A DNA stretch of 64,000 bases from Prorocentrum cordatum (GCA_963575745.1 CAUYUJ010001459.1:129573-193572); one strand, 5' to 3'. Counted from the stretch's first letter, positions 9,840 through 19,903 are shown. Numbers and translations: made by a program. The notes: generated by a model from the letters alone, not told the origin.

Positions 9840-10060
9840 TGGGACCCCCCTGGCGGCGCCTTAGACGCCGCCCCTGGCGCGCTCCGCGCGTTAGGGAGTG
9901 GGGTCCAGTGTTGATCTAAGAAATCCGCGCGGACTTCCGAAAGTTTGTGGTTATACTGTCTTTGTTGTTCCTCTAAGTAGGCTGGTGTCGTGCCGACGCG
10001 GCAGCGACCCCAGCGCGGGAGTTCAAGGTTGAACGCCGCCGGTGACCCAGAATCGGCCAT
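9840..10060. mobile_element. Relicts of TIR-M and TIR-J
   Basis: The stretch 9840-9960 has GGGACCCCCCTGGCGGCGCC and a later CCGCGCGGACTTCCGAAAG, as in TIR-M. The stretch 9977-10056 matches TIR-J at 12118-12190 (GCGACCCCAGCGCGGG, GTTCAAGGTTGAACGCCGCC, GACCCAGAATCG). Confidence 0.55.
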
Positions 10061-10117
10061 GAGCGAGCGATCTGCGCTACAGTGAGGACGCTGAAACAAG
10101 GAGCACCTTGGGATCAG

Positions 10118-10199
10118 GAGGAGGAGGAAAAGGAGGAAGAGGAGGAAGAGGAGGAAGAGGAGGAAGAGGAGGAAGAGGAAGAGGAAGAGGAAGATGATG

Positions 10200-10292
<93 letters not shown>

Positions 10293-10357
10293 CTGATGCT
10301 GATGCTGATGATGATGTCTGATGATGATGATGATGCTGCTGCTGATGATGGTGCTGA

Positions 10358-10391
<34 letters not shown>

Positions 10392-10417
10392 GGTGATGAC
10401 GATGGTGGTGGTGGAGG

Positions 10418-10458
<41 letters not shown>

Positions 10459-10490
10459 GTGGGTGGTGGTGGTGGTGGTGGTGGTGGTGG

Positions 10491-10522
<32 letters not shown>

Positions 10523-10523
10523 T

Positions 10524-10578
<55 letters not shown>

Positions 10579-10580
10579 AC

Positions 10581-10616
<36 letters not shown>

Positions 10617-10790
10617 CGAGGAGGAGGAGGAGGAGGAGAAGGCGAGGGAACAGGAGGAGGAGGAAGATGAGGAGTAAGAGGAGGATGAGGAGGAGGAGGA
10701 AGAGGAGGAGGAGGAGGAGGAGGAGGTGGAGGAGTAATAGGAGGAGTAAGAGGAGGAGGAGGATGAGGATGAGGAGGAGGAGAACCAGTT
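10118..10790 (+). repeat. GAG - GAT - GAG compound array
   Basis: GAG units (10118-10190), then about 430 bp of GAT/ATG units with GCT and GGT variants, then GAG again to about 10790. Open frames give poly-D, poly-M, poly-H, poly-I or poly-S depending only on phase. Confidence 0.93.
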
Positions 10791-10829
10791 GAAACCCATG
10801 AGTCATCAAGCTCCCTCTACATAGGCCCC

Positions 10830-11610
10830 TACAGCGGTTGATTTCCATTGAGGGAACTGCCCCGTTGGAGGACAACAGTTTGAAGATCCTGAAACGTGCC
10901 AAAACTTTGTTCTCGGGATTTCAACGCCGCCACGTATAAACTTGACTTCTGCGTCTTGACGATCCAGAATCGTGCCGAACGCCATTTTTGGGGATTTCAA
11001 CACAGCGAACCAACATAACTGTTGCGCCCGTATAATCTTGAATCCTTCCAGAACGCCATGCCTGGTACGTTGATCATAGGAATCCGCGAAAGTCTTACAA
11101 CTTGTTAAAATCGAATGTCCGCGGCGCTGGGGCGAGAGCCACATTTTGGAAAGGAACCGCCCCCAATCCATGAAACTCTTGCACATCTTGAAAAATAATA
11201 TACGCGGCGCTAAGGCGAGAGCCACATTTTAAAAAGGAGCCGCCCTCAAGCCGTGAAACTCTTGCAATTTCACCGAATGTGCGCGGCGCTAAGGCGAGAG
11301 CCACATTTTGAAAACCACCCGCCCTCAATCCGTTAAACGTTTGCAGTTTTTTTTATCGAATGTACGCGCGTTAAGGCGAGAGCCACATTTTGAAAAGGAA
11401 CTGCCCTCAATCCGTGAAACTTTTGCAAATGTTTACAACGAATGTGCGCGGCGCTAAGGCGAGAGCCACATTTTGAAAACCACCCGCCCTCCATCTGTGA
11501 AACAGTTGCCATTTCTTAAGCTTCAATCATAAATGGTGAGGAAGTCTCAGGCGAACCGCCCGGCCCGCCCTAAAAATTAGCCTCGGGGTGCGACAGGGAG
11601 GAGTTATCTA
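10830..11610 (+). repeat. MOD-F module, copy 2 with its upstream segment
   Basis: The upstream part (about 10830-11090; CCCCGTTGGAGGACAACAG, ATCCTGAAACGTGCC, GGGATTTCAACGCC) matches 50785-50960. Five monomers follow. Their core GCGGCGCTAAGGCGAGAGCC starts at about 11121, 11214, 11283, 11365 and 11448 (steps 69-93 bp) and is followed by ACATTTTGAAAAGGAACCGC. The module ends with GTCTCAGGCGAACCGCC and GGGTGCGACAGGGAG and is followed by a GAG tract. Confidence 0.85.
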
Positions 11611-11619
11611 TTAGGAGAA

Positions 11620-11722
11620 GGACTGGAGGAGGAGAAGGAGGAGGAGGAGGAGGAGGAGAAAGAGTAGGAGGAGGAGGAGGGGGAAGAAGAGGAGGAGGAG
11701 GAGGAGGAGGAGGGGGAGGATA
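11620..11722 (+). repeat. (GAG)n tract
   Basis: GAG tract lying between MOD-F copy 2 and a solo TIR-K end. Confidence 0.9.
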
Positions 11723-11759
11723 GGGGGGTACCCCCCCCACGCTCATTAAGAAACCCAGG
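11723..11759 (-). mobile_element. Solo TIR-K end
   Basis: C run then ACGCTCATTAAGAAACCCAG, the terminal 35 bp or so of TIR-K without the rest. Probably a deletion remnant. Confidence 0.6.
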
Positions 11760-11815
11760 GGCTCAGGAGGGGCTCGGGTTCTTGGCCGTTCCGCAGACTC
11801 ATGTGGGGAGCCGTA

Positions 11816-11991
11816 CAGTCGGGGCCCTGCAGAAGGAGCCCTTTTCGGTGGGGAGGGGCTCCGTGTTCCTCAATCGTTTCGCAGTTTGCCCTGGATTTCC
11901 CTCAGGGTTTCGATACGACATCGAAGTGTAACTTCTGGAAAATAGGGGCCTCGCTCCTTAGTTAGGGTTCCGTAGGTCCACGCCCCGACTG
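11816..11991 (+). mobile_element. TIR-G element, copy 1 (TA-flanked)
   Basis: Begins CAGTCGGGGCCCTGCAG after TA (11814-11815) and ends with the inverse GCCCCGACTG. The expected 3' TA is eroded to TG. The interior (GGAGGGGCTCCGTGTTCCT, TTTCGCAG) matches the copies at 29067 and 56282. CAGT ends with TA duplications are what Tc1/mariner-type elements leave. No transposase is encoded, so it is a MITE. Confidence 0.7.
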
Positions 11992-12106
11992 TGTAGTCGT
12001 GGCCGAGAGCGGCCGAGGCTGGCCGTCCTTTTCGTACCGATCAGTCTGGCAGTGCGACGGCCGCACTGGAAGGCCGCGATCGCCCTACGTTGAACTCTGG
12101 GCCTCG

Positions 12107-12298
12107 TACGGTAGGTTTGCGTCGTGTCGACCAGCGGCGACCCCAGCGCGGGCGTTCAAGGTTGAACGCCGCCGGCGACCCAGAATCGATCGATGTTGAA
12201 CGATCGGGCGTTGCGGCGGCGGCCGATCGTTCAAGGTTGAACGATCCCTGCGGTGTCAAAAACCAACGCTGGGGTCGGCACGACACGAACCTGCCGTA
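12107..12298. mobile_element. TIR-J element
   Basis: The left end TACGGTAGGTTTGCGTCGTG is mirrored by the right end, whose complement reads TACGGCAGGTTCGTGTCGTG. Both continue into CGACCCCAGCG. The interior has GTTCAAGGTTGAAC palindromes. Non-coding. Confidence 0.72.
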
Positions 12299-12331
12299 GA
12301 AGGGGTCGGAGCAGGTGGGGTCGGAGGATCG

Positions 12332-12510
12332 CGCCGCATCGCCGACGCATCGGCGATGCATCGGTAATGCATCGGCGATGCGGCTCGATGTGGGGCTCGA
12401 TTTTCTCCACGCCCGCGTCGCCGATGTGTCGCTGACGTCGCCAGTGCATGGCCGATGCATCGCCGATGCATCGGCGATGCATCGTCGATGTATCGGCGAT
12501 GCGGTGAGAT
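12332..12510. repeat. GCATCGGCGAT minisatellite
   Basis: About a dozen degenerate copies of the self-complementary unit GCATCGGCGATGC in two blocks around a short spacer. It can form alternative hairpins. Confidence 0.75.
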
Positions 12511-12634
12511 CCCCCGACCCCAGCTACTCGGACCCCATCTGGGAGGCCTCTGTGAACGATGAACGATTAACGCAGCGTTAGAAACCAGCGCCGACGTCGT
12601 GACCTCACGGATCCTCCGTACGACGAGGAGGAAA

Positions 12635-12813
12635 CACGGCACGAACATGAACTTGCGGCGCTCCGGGCGGATTCTCGGACCCACGCCGGGACCCCCCCCC
12701 CGGCGGCGCCCTCGGGGCTGCGCCTTCGGCGCGCGGAGCGCGCCAGGGAGGAAGGCCTCCACACCGATCAAGGAACTCCGCGCGGGCCTCCGATAGGTCA
12801 TGTTCATGCCGTG
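12635..12813. mobile_element. TIR-M element
   Basis: The left end CACGGCACGAACATGAACTT matches the complement of the right end, CACGGCATGAACATGACCTA. Both are followed by a GC-rich subterminal CGG and CCGCGCGG block. The inverted match extends about 10 bp further outward (AAAC). Relicts lie near 9840 and 23885-24020. Confidence 0.72.
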
Positions 12814-12819
12814 TTTGCT

Positions 12820-13340
12820 CTTCTCGTGTGTGAGGGGCCCTCCTTCTCCCACTTCGGCTCCCGATCCCCCTCGCCCCCTCCGATCCCCCTCTCCCCCTCT
12901 CCTGCTGCCTATTCGGCGATGACGATGTAATGACATGGGGCACGGGTGGGAGGAGGGAGGATGAGAGCGATGGAGAACGAGAAGGAGGAAGGAATATGAA
13001 TTGAGTCAGGACAAATGATGAGTAATGGGAGGAGAACGAAGTGGATTCGGATAACTAGTGCCAAGAGGAGCCAGGAACATTAAGATCACGTTCCGTGATG
13101 TATCCTCGATCTGTTCGTCCTCGTTCTTACCGTTGTCTCCTCTTCGCCCTCCTGCGTCGCCCTTCCTTCCAATCTCCTCACGCAGACCTCATCGCGGCAG
13201 ACCTTGTGTTGGGAGGTCACCGTGATGGTACGACAGATCCCCCGCCGCTTCACCCAGCTGATGTTCCTGAAGGAGGCCGCGTGCGTTGGCCCCATGGTAG
13301 TTTTGTCAAGTCTGACGTTGGCCCATGCAGGCTGGGAAGG
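12820..13340. other. Unassigned interval
   Basis: Mixed sequence with C-rich and GA-rich stretches. No splice pair, domain or repeat family recognised. Confidence 0.35.
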
Positions 13341-13342
13341 AG

Positions 13343-13565
13343 AGTGAGGAGGAGGAGGACGAGGAGGAGAAGGAGGAGGAGTCAGAGGAGGAGAAGTAGG
13401 AGTAGGAGGAGTCGGAGGAGGAGGAGGAGGAGGAGGAGGAGAAGGGGAAGGACCAGGAGCAGGAGGAGGAGGAGGAGGACGAGGAGGAGTAAGAGGAGGA
13501 GTAGGAGTAGGGGGAGGAGGTGGAGGAGGAGGAGGAGGAGGAGGAGGAGGAGGAGGAGGATAAGG
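13343..13565 (+). repeat. (GAG)n tract with GTA variants
   Basis: Roughly 220 bp of GAG units with scattered AGTA substitutions. Non-coding microsatellite. Confidence 0.9.
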
Positions 13566-13779
13566 GTTTTCGAGTATTCAGAACAAGGGTGCGCAGGAGG
13601 ATGCCGCGTGCCGTCGAGAAATGTTTGCTGACCACTGGATTTCCACCAACTGTATATGTGTAGAAGGGCGATGCTGCAAGATAAGGACATGCGACGGGCT
13701 GCCATATGTAATGAGACCCGCACGGAGCCTTCTATACCAAATATTGGATGAGTCGGTGCAGTCACAATCAGACAATCAG

Positions 13780-14036
13780 GGAGATGGCTTTGAGGAGAGG
13801 GGCGGGGGCGAGGAGGACGGAGAAGGGAGGGGGATGCGAGCGACCAGGGAGAGCAGATGATGGAGTAGAGAGGGAGGGAGGGCGGCTGGAGATACAGTGG
13901 GAGGTGCAGAGAGTGAGGAAAGAGGAAGATGGAGAGGGGACGAAGGAGGGTGGAGGAGGGAAGAGGGAGGAGGCAAGGAGGAGGAGGAGGAGGAGGAGGC
14001 AAGGAGGAGGAGGGAGGGAGGAGGAAGAGGCGGAGG
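13780..14036 (+). repeat. Degenerate GAG/GGA tract upstream of LINE-1
   Basis: Purine-rich degenerate tract ending one or two bases before the relict spliced leader. The LINE therefore appears to have landed in, or next to, microsatellite DNA. Confidence 0.8.
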
Positions 14037-14037
14037 T

Positions 14038-14079
14038 TCCGTTGCCATTTTGGCTCAAGTCCGGACTGTCTGGCTCAAG
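14038..14079 (+). other. Two tandem relict dinoflagellate spliced leaders
   Basis: Positions 14038-14059 match the 22-nt DinoSL at 21 of 22 positions: TCCGTTGCCA then TTTTGGCTCAAG, the only change being A to T at SL position 6. Positions 14060-14079 begin again with TCCG and end with TGGCTCAAG, with a degraded, 2-nt shorter middle (GACTGTC). This is the arrangement expected when a trans-spliced mRNA is reverse-transcribed and re-inserted, twice. The A to T change also removes the internal AG that can act as a trans-splice acceptor. The SL consensus is established knowledge; the two-cycle history is inference. Confidence 0.88.
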
Positions 14080-14235
14080 GTCTTGAGGTACTTTCTGGCG
14101 TGGGGGATCAGCGGCCCCCGGCTGCGTACCCTGGCATCTCCAGCCAGGACACTTCGATACGGTATTGCTGTCCCGCCCGCGCGCCTTTGCTACAGCGATC
14201 ACGTCTGGCTCATGGCAGATTTCTCTCGCTGGGCG

Positions 14236-15239
14236 TGTGGGAACAAGCGGTGTGGTTTCCAGCAAACTATGCATCACGATCGAGCTGCTACAAGTGCGGA
14301 TGGCAACCTGGGCGTCTCCCTAGGCAGCCGTCGAGCGTTTAAGGTGGGCAGAAGCCAAGCAAGCGCCAGCTCGGCGCCTGGGTCCAAGGCCCGCCCAAGG
14401 CCTCAGCTCGTGTACCGCACCTTTCAGCAGCGCAGATCAAGATGTGTGCACGCATGCCCCCGACGGACTTCGACACTGTCGCGGAGGGATGGCCTGCCAA
14501 GTTGGTTGCGAAGATCACAATCCACAGAGACATCGAGAACAATGAGCCGAAGGCCAGCGCCAAGGCTGCTCGGATTGATGGGGACTCGGCCTCGGATAAG
14601 AAGATCAAAGCGCAGAAGGCCCACGACTGCGCGCAGGAGGCCTTGGTCAAGGCGGTGGCGAACGCGGCCAAGCTCAAGGCAGAGCTGGCGGCAGCGGTGC
14701 AGGCAGAGAAGGGAGCTGCTGCCCGCGCTGCCGCTGCCTATGCATCCATGGCGCCGCCCACGGACCCGCTCGGCCAGCTGCAGCAGTTGGTGGAGACGTT
14801 TGAGAAGTCCGAGCCGCTCAGGGCAGTCGCGGCGGCGCCCGCAGGAATCGTTCCAGCCGTTCATGACGCGCTTCCTGCCGCAGTGGCTCCTGCACCTCCT
14901 GCTGTGCCTGGCGGCGCTCTTCCCGTCCAGCAGCCAGCACCTGCTGTGCGGGATGTGCCCATGGGAGCGGCCCAGCATGCACCTCATGCAACACCCTCAG
15001 CATATGCCCTCGCCGCTCAGGCCCGAGCTCAGCAGGCGCGCGAGGAGCTGCTCGAGCACTTTGCCAGCAATGGGGCAGAGGACAGTGCACTGGCTACTGG
15101 GCCGGGCGAGAAGCACGGAGTCAAGCGCTCACTCGTGGCCGACATCTTCAACAACGCCCGCGACCAGGCGCTCCAGAAGCTGCGGGCGGACGCCGACGCT
15201 GTCGCTTCCTCCGCATCAGACGGCCTGCGGCAGTCCTGA
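14236..15239 (+). pseudogene. LINE-1 ORF1 (zinc finger plus Ala-rich protein)
   Basis: The longest uninterrupted part, 14442-15239 (ATG to TGA), encodes 265 aa rich in Ala, Gln and Lys. Its long helical stretches (for example AAKLKAELAAAVQAEK) suit a coiled-coil RNA-binding ORF1. Upstream in the same frame, after one TAA stop at 14340-14342, the chain continues back to NYASRSSCYKCGWQPG. The preceding half, RWACGNKRCGFQQ (from about 14230), is in another frame. Joined conceptually they give the W-C-C-N-C-C spacing of a RanBP2-type zinc finger. So ORF1 carries one frameshift inside the finger and one nonsense codon. The role in binding LINE RNA is inferred from position and composition. Confidence 0.7.
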
Positions 15240-16335
15240 TGGGCGACAGTGGTGGCGCATCATGACCGGTAGTGCGATGGGCCTGGCGGGCATGCAGGCC
15301 CTAGTCGGGCGCGCTGCTGCTCGAGCTTGCGACGCTCTTGCCATTCAAAAACATCGTGTTGAAGAGTGGTTGTGCGCTGAGTGGGGCCCGAGGTGCGCGA
15401 GATCGGTTGGCGCGCGCGCTCGGGGCCAGCTGTTGCCACCGGTCGAGGGGGCAGCAGTGGCGGTCTTCTGCAAGCCGTGCCTGTCCATCAGGGGCTTGCT
15501 GGCGTTGAGCACCTTCCCGCCGCCGTCGCATCTGGAGGAGCCGCTGCGTTCCATGCCTCAGGATTGGTGCCAGGTGTTTTTTGGTGGAAATATTCATATC
15601 AGCATGACGGTGAGCAGCGGTTGTTGAAACTGTCAAGCGGTTGGTGAAACTGTCAAGCTCGCCAACGTGCCAGTCATCATCAACGGAGACTTTCAGATGG
15701 GGCCAGACCAGCTCAACGGGCCTGGTTGGGTGGAGGCCATCGATGGGGCATTGGTGGCCGCAGCCTTCGCCACTTGCAGTAACGCCTCCAAGTCAAAGGG
15801 GCGGGCCATCCATTCCTTCACTGCGTCGGCCACCCTGCAGCACGGAACCGCCGCAGAGAGTGCGCGCGACGCGGGCGACGCGCCGCGCCGCCTTGTCATC
15901 CTCGCGCTCAAGCCCAAGGTTGCTGCGCAGGCGAGTTATCGCGTTGCGAGAGCCCCCGAGAGGTTCCCAGTTGATGCTCCTATCGGATGCCGAATGCACG
16001 ACCCTACGCAAGACTGGGTGGACGCTCAGATCAACATGGCCACCGCCATTGACCTCGCCGAGAAGTGGCAGGCGCGGATCATGGCCGCCGAGAGCGACTG
16101 GGTAGACGTCAGCGACGTCGACTTGGCTGAGTGTCCTGAGCGCGCAGGTCGGGGTCGAGGTCCTGTCTTCGCTGAGCGCAAGGCACCTGGCCCTGGTGAG
16201 ATGGCTTTCCCGTGCTTGAGTCCAGAGGCGCTTGAGTGGAGGCTTTTGGCGCAGTGTTTCCAAGGCGTGAGCTCTGGGCAGCCGCCGCGCCGTCGCGTTG
16301 CCGTTCTGCGGCTTGCTGACCAGGTGCAACGGTGA
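15240..16335 (+). pseudogene. LINE-1 endonuclease region
   Basis: The frame starting at 15667 reads PVIINGDFQMGPDQL, the GDF motif of exonuclease-endonuclease-phosphatase (APE-type) LINE endonucleases, which nick target DNA for target-primed reverse transcription. About 40 residues later GRAIHSF occupies the place where family members usually have an Asp (IDYF-like), and the expected C-terminal His motif is not evident. The 15240-15660 stretch, which should encode the N-terminal half, is split among frames with stops. I infer a dead endonuclease. The family match rests on the motif and its position between ORF1 and RT. Confidence 0.6.
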
Positions 16336-16897
16336 GTTGCGCGCGGCGCATGCGCGCCCTGGGCCAACTGTAAAGTTGATCAGCAGACGGCAGCCCTTTG
16401 GCTTGAGCTGCTCAATCTCGCGCAGCATTTGCAGATGAGCCCGTCGCCGCTTTGGCTGATGCGGCCGCCTCTAGGGCCGAGTATCCACGGGCAGGCCGAG
16501 AAGAGCAAGCGCGAAGGTTGGCGGCCCTAGGTCCGCGAGCACAGCTTGGACGGAGGAGCTGCGCTTCATGCCGCCTCCGAGCCCCCCGCGCCGCGGCGTG
16601 CCAGCTCTTTCAGTCGCTCCAGCGAGCAGCCCAGTGACGGGGGCAGCTCGGCGCATGCGTCTGTTTGCTTTTTGCAGCCTGTCACCATTCTGCAAGAAGT
16701 AGACTTGTTGGACTTGTTGGAGGAGGAGCGATCTCACTGGTGGAGGGTTGGAGCGGAGGGGTCGCGAATTTCTTGGCCCGGCGACTTGGGCCTGAGCTCC
16801 CGCGCCCCCGCCTGCAAGTTTAAAAGACTGTCTGCGGTCTTCCCCTCGTGCCTCAGGGCGCGGCTTTGCCCGGGCCACCCCAGGGCAACCTCTCGCT

Positions 16898-17503
16898 CTC
16901 TCTGACGACAGCCTCGTCGTTCTGCTGGATTTGATCGAAGACGTCGAACGAGCTGCGAGCTGGCCTTATCTCTGGACTAAGGTCGTGTTCCTCGCCGAGA
17001 GGGAAGGAGGATTGCGCCCGATTGCTTTAATGCGCATGCTTGCCAGGATCCAGGGAAGACCCAGGCGCCCCCTGATCAAGACCTGGCAAGAGTTCAATTC
17101 TAGGCCTTACCGGTGGTCCACGAGCGGGCGGAGCAGCGACGAGCTTGCGTGGATCCAAGCTGCTGGAGCCGAGTGGGCAGCCGCCAAGGGCTTCAGCTCA
17201 GGGCTAATTTTGTTGGGCTTGCAACAGGCGTTCGAGCACGTCAGGCATCTTGAGCTCTTCGTTGCTGCTCAGAGATCGGGTTTTCCGCTCCGCCGGTTGA
17301 AGCTTCTCGTCGAGCTCTATCGGTCCCCGAGGGTGTTTTCTCTGAACGATGCTCTGTCGCAGCCGTTGAATGCTTGCCGGGCGGTCCTGCCAGCGTGTCA
17401 TTTTGCCGCTGTCACGCTGCATTTTGTCCTTATGATGCCAGTAGATCGAGTGGGAATTATTTTTCCCAGGGTCGACTTGGGCATTGCAATTGGCGGTTTA
17501 TGA
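16898..17503 (+). pseudogene. LINE-1 reverse transcriptase, catalytically dead
   Basis: The reading starts within SDDSLVVLLDLIEDVERAAS and continues with WTKVVFLAEREGGLRPIALM (fingers). Motif A follows as ILLGLQQAFEHV and a motif B-like part as CRAVLPACHFAAVTLHF. The frame stops at 17501-17503. In active relatives motif A has Asp where this copy has Gly (GGC at 17216-17218). At the motif C position the codons are GGC-GGT (17492-17497) where a DD pair is expected, followed directly by TGA. All three putative catalytic Asp are therefore Gly or missing. The upstream part, 16340-16890, is frame-scrambled. Confidence 0.75.
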
Positions 17504-17509
17504 TTGCAT

Positions 17510-18690
17510 CGCATAGGGCGAGCAGTCGAGCTTGAGCACGATTTGAAGTAATGCCACCACCGCCTTGCACGCCGAACTCGAGCATATCGGTCTTGTCGCC
17601 CATCGTCGCAAGGGTCGCGTCGCCGCGCCAGGCAGGCCCCTGAGAGATCGGATCGCGCAGCGGGTCAAGTCTATCAAACTCAAAGGAGTTTCCAGTGCAA
17701 GAAACCTGGGGATTGCATGTGCATGCGCGCGCACAAGGTGACTCGTGCTGTTAGGAAGCGCCGAGCAGCAGCTCGGGCGCGTAAGTTGCGCAGTTTTGCC
17801 AAGGTTATAAAAAGCGTCAGGTGCACCGCGTGGTTTCTGCTGCTTGCTTGGCCTCCCTCGCGTATGGGGGCAGCGTGTGCGGTGGCAACAACGGCCAGTT
17901 GCGCGCGGCGCGCGCCATGCACGCGCGCGTGCAAGTGCATGGTCGGTCGATCACTCTGCTCTTGATACTTGCGGATGTCCCGCGCTGTGATCCTGCGTAT
18001 CGTCTGTGATCCTGTGGACCCGTTTTTTAGCTTTCGCCAGTGCTGTCTGGGACGTTTGGCTCCTTGCCAGCCTTCTCGAGCAGGGCGTCACTGATGCGTT
18101 TGTGCGAATCCAGCAGAGTGGCGAAGCCTGGGGTAGCGTTCTCGGCTTGTGCTGCCGCGGCTGGCTTCGACTGGTTTCACTCGTCGCTGGGGCGCATCTC
18201 AGCGAGGGAATTTTCCCTTCGCACCGTCGGGCTATGGTTGCAGAAAGTCATTGATGTTTGGCTATGGTCGAAGGCCGCTCAGACTGAACGAGACTATACC
18301 TGAGCTGCAAGACGGATGTCTATTTCAGCCTCTCGTTTCCCTCGTGCGAAGCAAGCGCCTTGTGCCCCCTGTGAAAAAATGATACCTCAAGAGTGTGGTT
18401 TCCGGGGCCCAATGGCCGCATCACAGGCAATGGAGTGCTGGCGTGGTCCCATCTCCTGAGTGCCAGGCGTGTCATCAGAATGCGTGCACCCTATGCCACA
18501 GACACACTGCGTGTGGGATGCAGGAAGAGGTCATGGCAGCTTCCGCAATCCCAGCGTATCTAGGAGCGCTAGCGCGCAGCGGCCATCTCGCCCCTCACCA
18601 ACCTCTTTGCCGAGAGGCTTCTGGTGCCTGCTGCCGTGCTGCCTGCCTCCTCGAATCCCCCCGATAGATGGTTTGGCCGCGGTCCCGCAG
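17510..18690 (+). pseudogene. LINE-1 connector between RT and RNase H
   Basis: Basic, Arg-rich fragments in several frames (for example KRRAAARARKLRSFAKVIKS near 17757) look like the post-RT thumb/connector region. Many stops and frame changes. The order of fragments is kept, so erosion has been by small lesions. Confidence 0.5.
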
Positions 18691-18692
18691 AG

Positions 18693-19044
18693 ATGTCGGG
18701 GTACATTTTCTTGGATGGCTCTTGGTGCGACCGGGGTCTCCCCGCGCGAGCAGGCCGCGGGGTGGGCCGTCGTCGCTGTCGAAATTCCCGTTTCGTTTAT
18801 TCTGGCGTGCTTTGCCGTGGCCGAAGGCACCGTTGTAGCAGCAACAAAGCCTGGGCCGAGATTTGGAGGCTCGCGTGGGCCGAAAATGAGGATCGGGGAG
18901 GGGTCCAGGCCAGCAATCTTGTCAAGGTGCCTGCGCACGCCTACGCAGGCTGCCGCGCAGGCTGGCAGAGTCTCGTCTTTCTGTCGCCAAGGCAACATCG
19001 AAGCTGATGACTGGGCCAAGTGGAGCATTGAGCGCCAGGATTGA
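18693..19044 (+). pseudogene. LINE-1 RNase H domain
   Basis: MSGYIFLDGSW gives the first catalytic Asp (GAT at 18714-18716). In another frame follow AAGWAVVAVE and, at about 18991-19020, GNIEADDWAK, the typical GN..AD..AK end of RNase H. The central part with the Glu and second Asp is short and unclear, so there is probably an internal deletion plus one frameshift. RNase H would remove the RNA strand during retrotransposition. Confidence 0.65.
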
Positions 19045-19620
19045 TGCATCCCTACGCGTTGCCAGGACTTCCAAGGCGAGAGCGCTCAGCGACTGTGCAG
19101 TATGGCGTGCCAGAGTCGGGCCGAGGCTGTGTGACCTAGACTCCGTGCATGTTCCTGCCAAGGCGAGGGCTCGCAAGGAGAAGCCTGTTCCCCCGCTTGA
19201 GGTCCTCCCCCATCCTCCCACGAGTACCCCCACAGCCCTCGCCAGTGCTGATCTTGCCTGTGCGCGAGTCGCTGCCACAGGCAGACAGCAGCATGTCGTG
19301 CGCCCCTTCCAGCTGCAAGGAGGAGAGTGGTGCGCGGCGCGTGCAGCGTGCGGGCTCGGGGAAGCCAAGACTTCGAGCAGCTTGCGGCAGCCTTCCTTGG
19401 GCCGCCAGCCCCTGCATCGCACGGATTCTGGGCGCTGCAGCACCTACCTCGCGCCCCTGCCAGGTTCAGTGCGGACAAGAGGCGGCGCTTGCTCAGGCGC
19501 CCTTTCGGCCCACCGACACCATCCGTGCTGGGGAGACGTCGTCCGCGGGCGCTGCGTCCTCGGCGCTGAAGGAGTCGACGGGCTAACCCGTTCAGTTTTT
19601 CGTCAGCAGGCACACCGCCC
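19045..19620 (+). pseudogene. LINE-1 C-terminal Cys region and 3' end
   Basis: Scrambled reading frames. GGEWCAARAACGLGEAK near 19320 resembles the Trp/Cys-rich C-terminal motif seen more clearly in LINE-2. The 3' boundary is set where the 77-bp tandem repeat begins and is approximate. Confidence 0.4.
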
Positions 19621-19622
19621 CT

Positions 19623-19903
19623 CGTGACGCGCGCTGCCCTTCGGCGGCGCCGCCGGCCTCTGGGTAGCACCCATGCGGCGGCGCAGGCGGCAGGCAGGCC
19701 GTCCCTCGCGACGAGTGCTGCCCTCGGTGGCGCCGCCCGCCCCTTGGTTGCCCAAGCGGTGGCGCAAGCGGCACGTCGCGCGGCAAAACTCTTCGTTTCA
19801 AATTTGGTCGAGGAGGAGGAGGAAGAGGAGGAGGAGGAGGAGGAGGAGGAGGAGGAGGAGGAGGAGGAGGAGGAGGAGGAGGAGGAGGAGGAGGAGGAGG
19901 AAC
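19623..19903 (+). repeat. 77-bp tandem pair and GAG tract between the LINEs
   Basis: Two copies of a 77-80 bp unit (GACGCGCGCTGCCCTTCGGC type) at about 19623-19700 and 19708-19785, then a nearly pure GAG tract at 19808-19903. These separate the 3' ends of the two LINEs. Confidence 0.75.

Larger units (their letters stand above)
14038..19620 (+). mobile_element. LINE-1, decayed non-LTR retrotransposon
   Basis: In order: relict spliced leaders; an ORF1-like region with a zinc finger and Ala/Gln-rich helical protein; an endonuclease remnant (INGDFQM); reverse transcriptase (fingers and palm); a long connector; RNase H; and a Cys-containing C-terminal region. This is the order of dinoflagellate LINEs carrying an APE-type endonuclease and RNase H. 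The element is broken by several frameshifts and stops and by loss of RT catalytic residues. It is bounded upstream by a purine tract and downstream by a 77-bp tandem repeat and a GAG tract. It converges with LINE-2. Confidence 0.85.

Noticed and set aside
12332-12510. CRISPR-like array from regularly recurring GCATCGGCGAT
   Set aside because: No unique spacers of constant length. The units are contiguous, degenerate and self-complementary, and the genome is eukaryotic.
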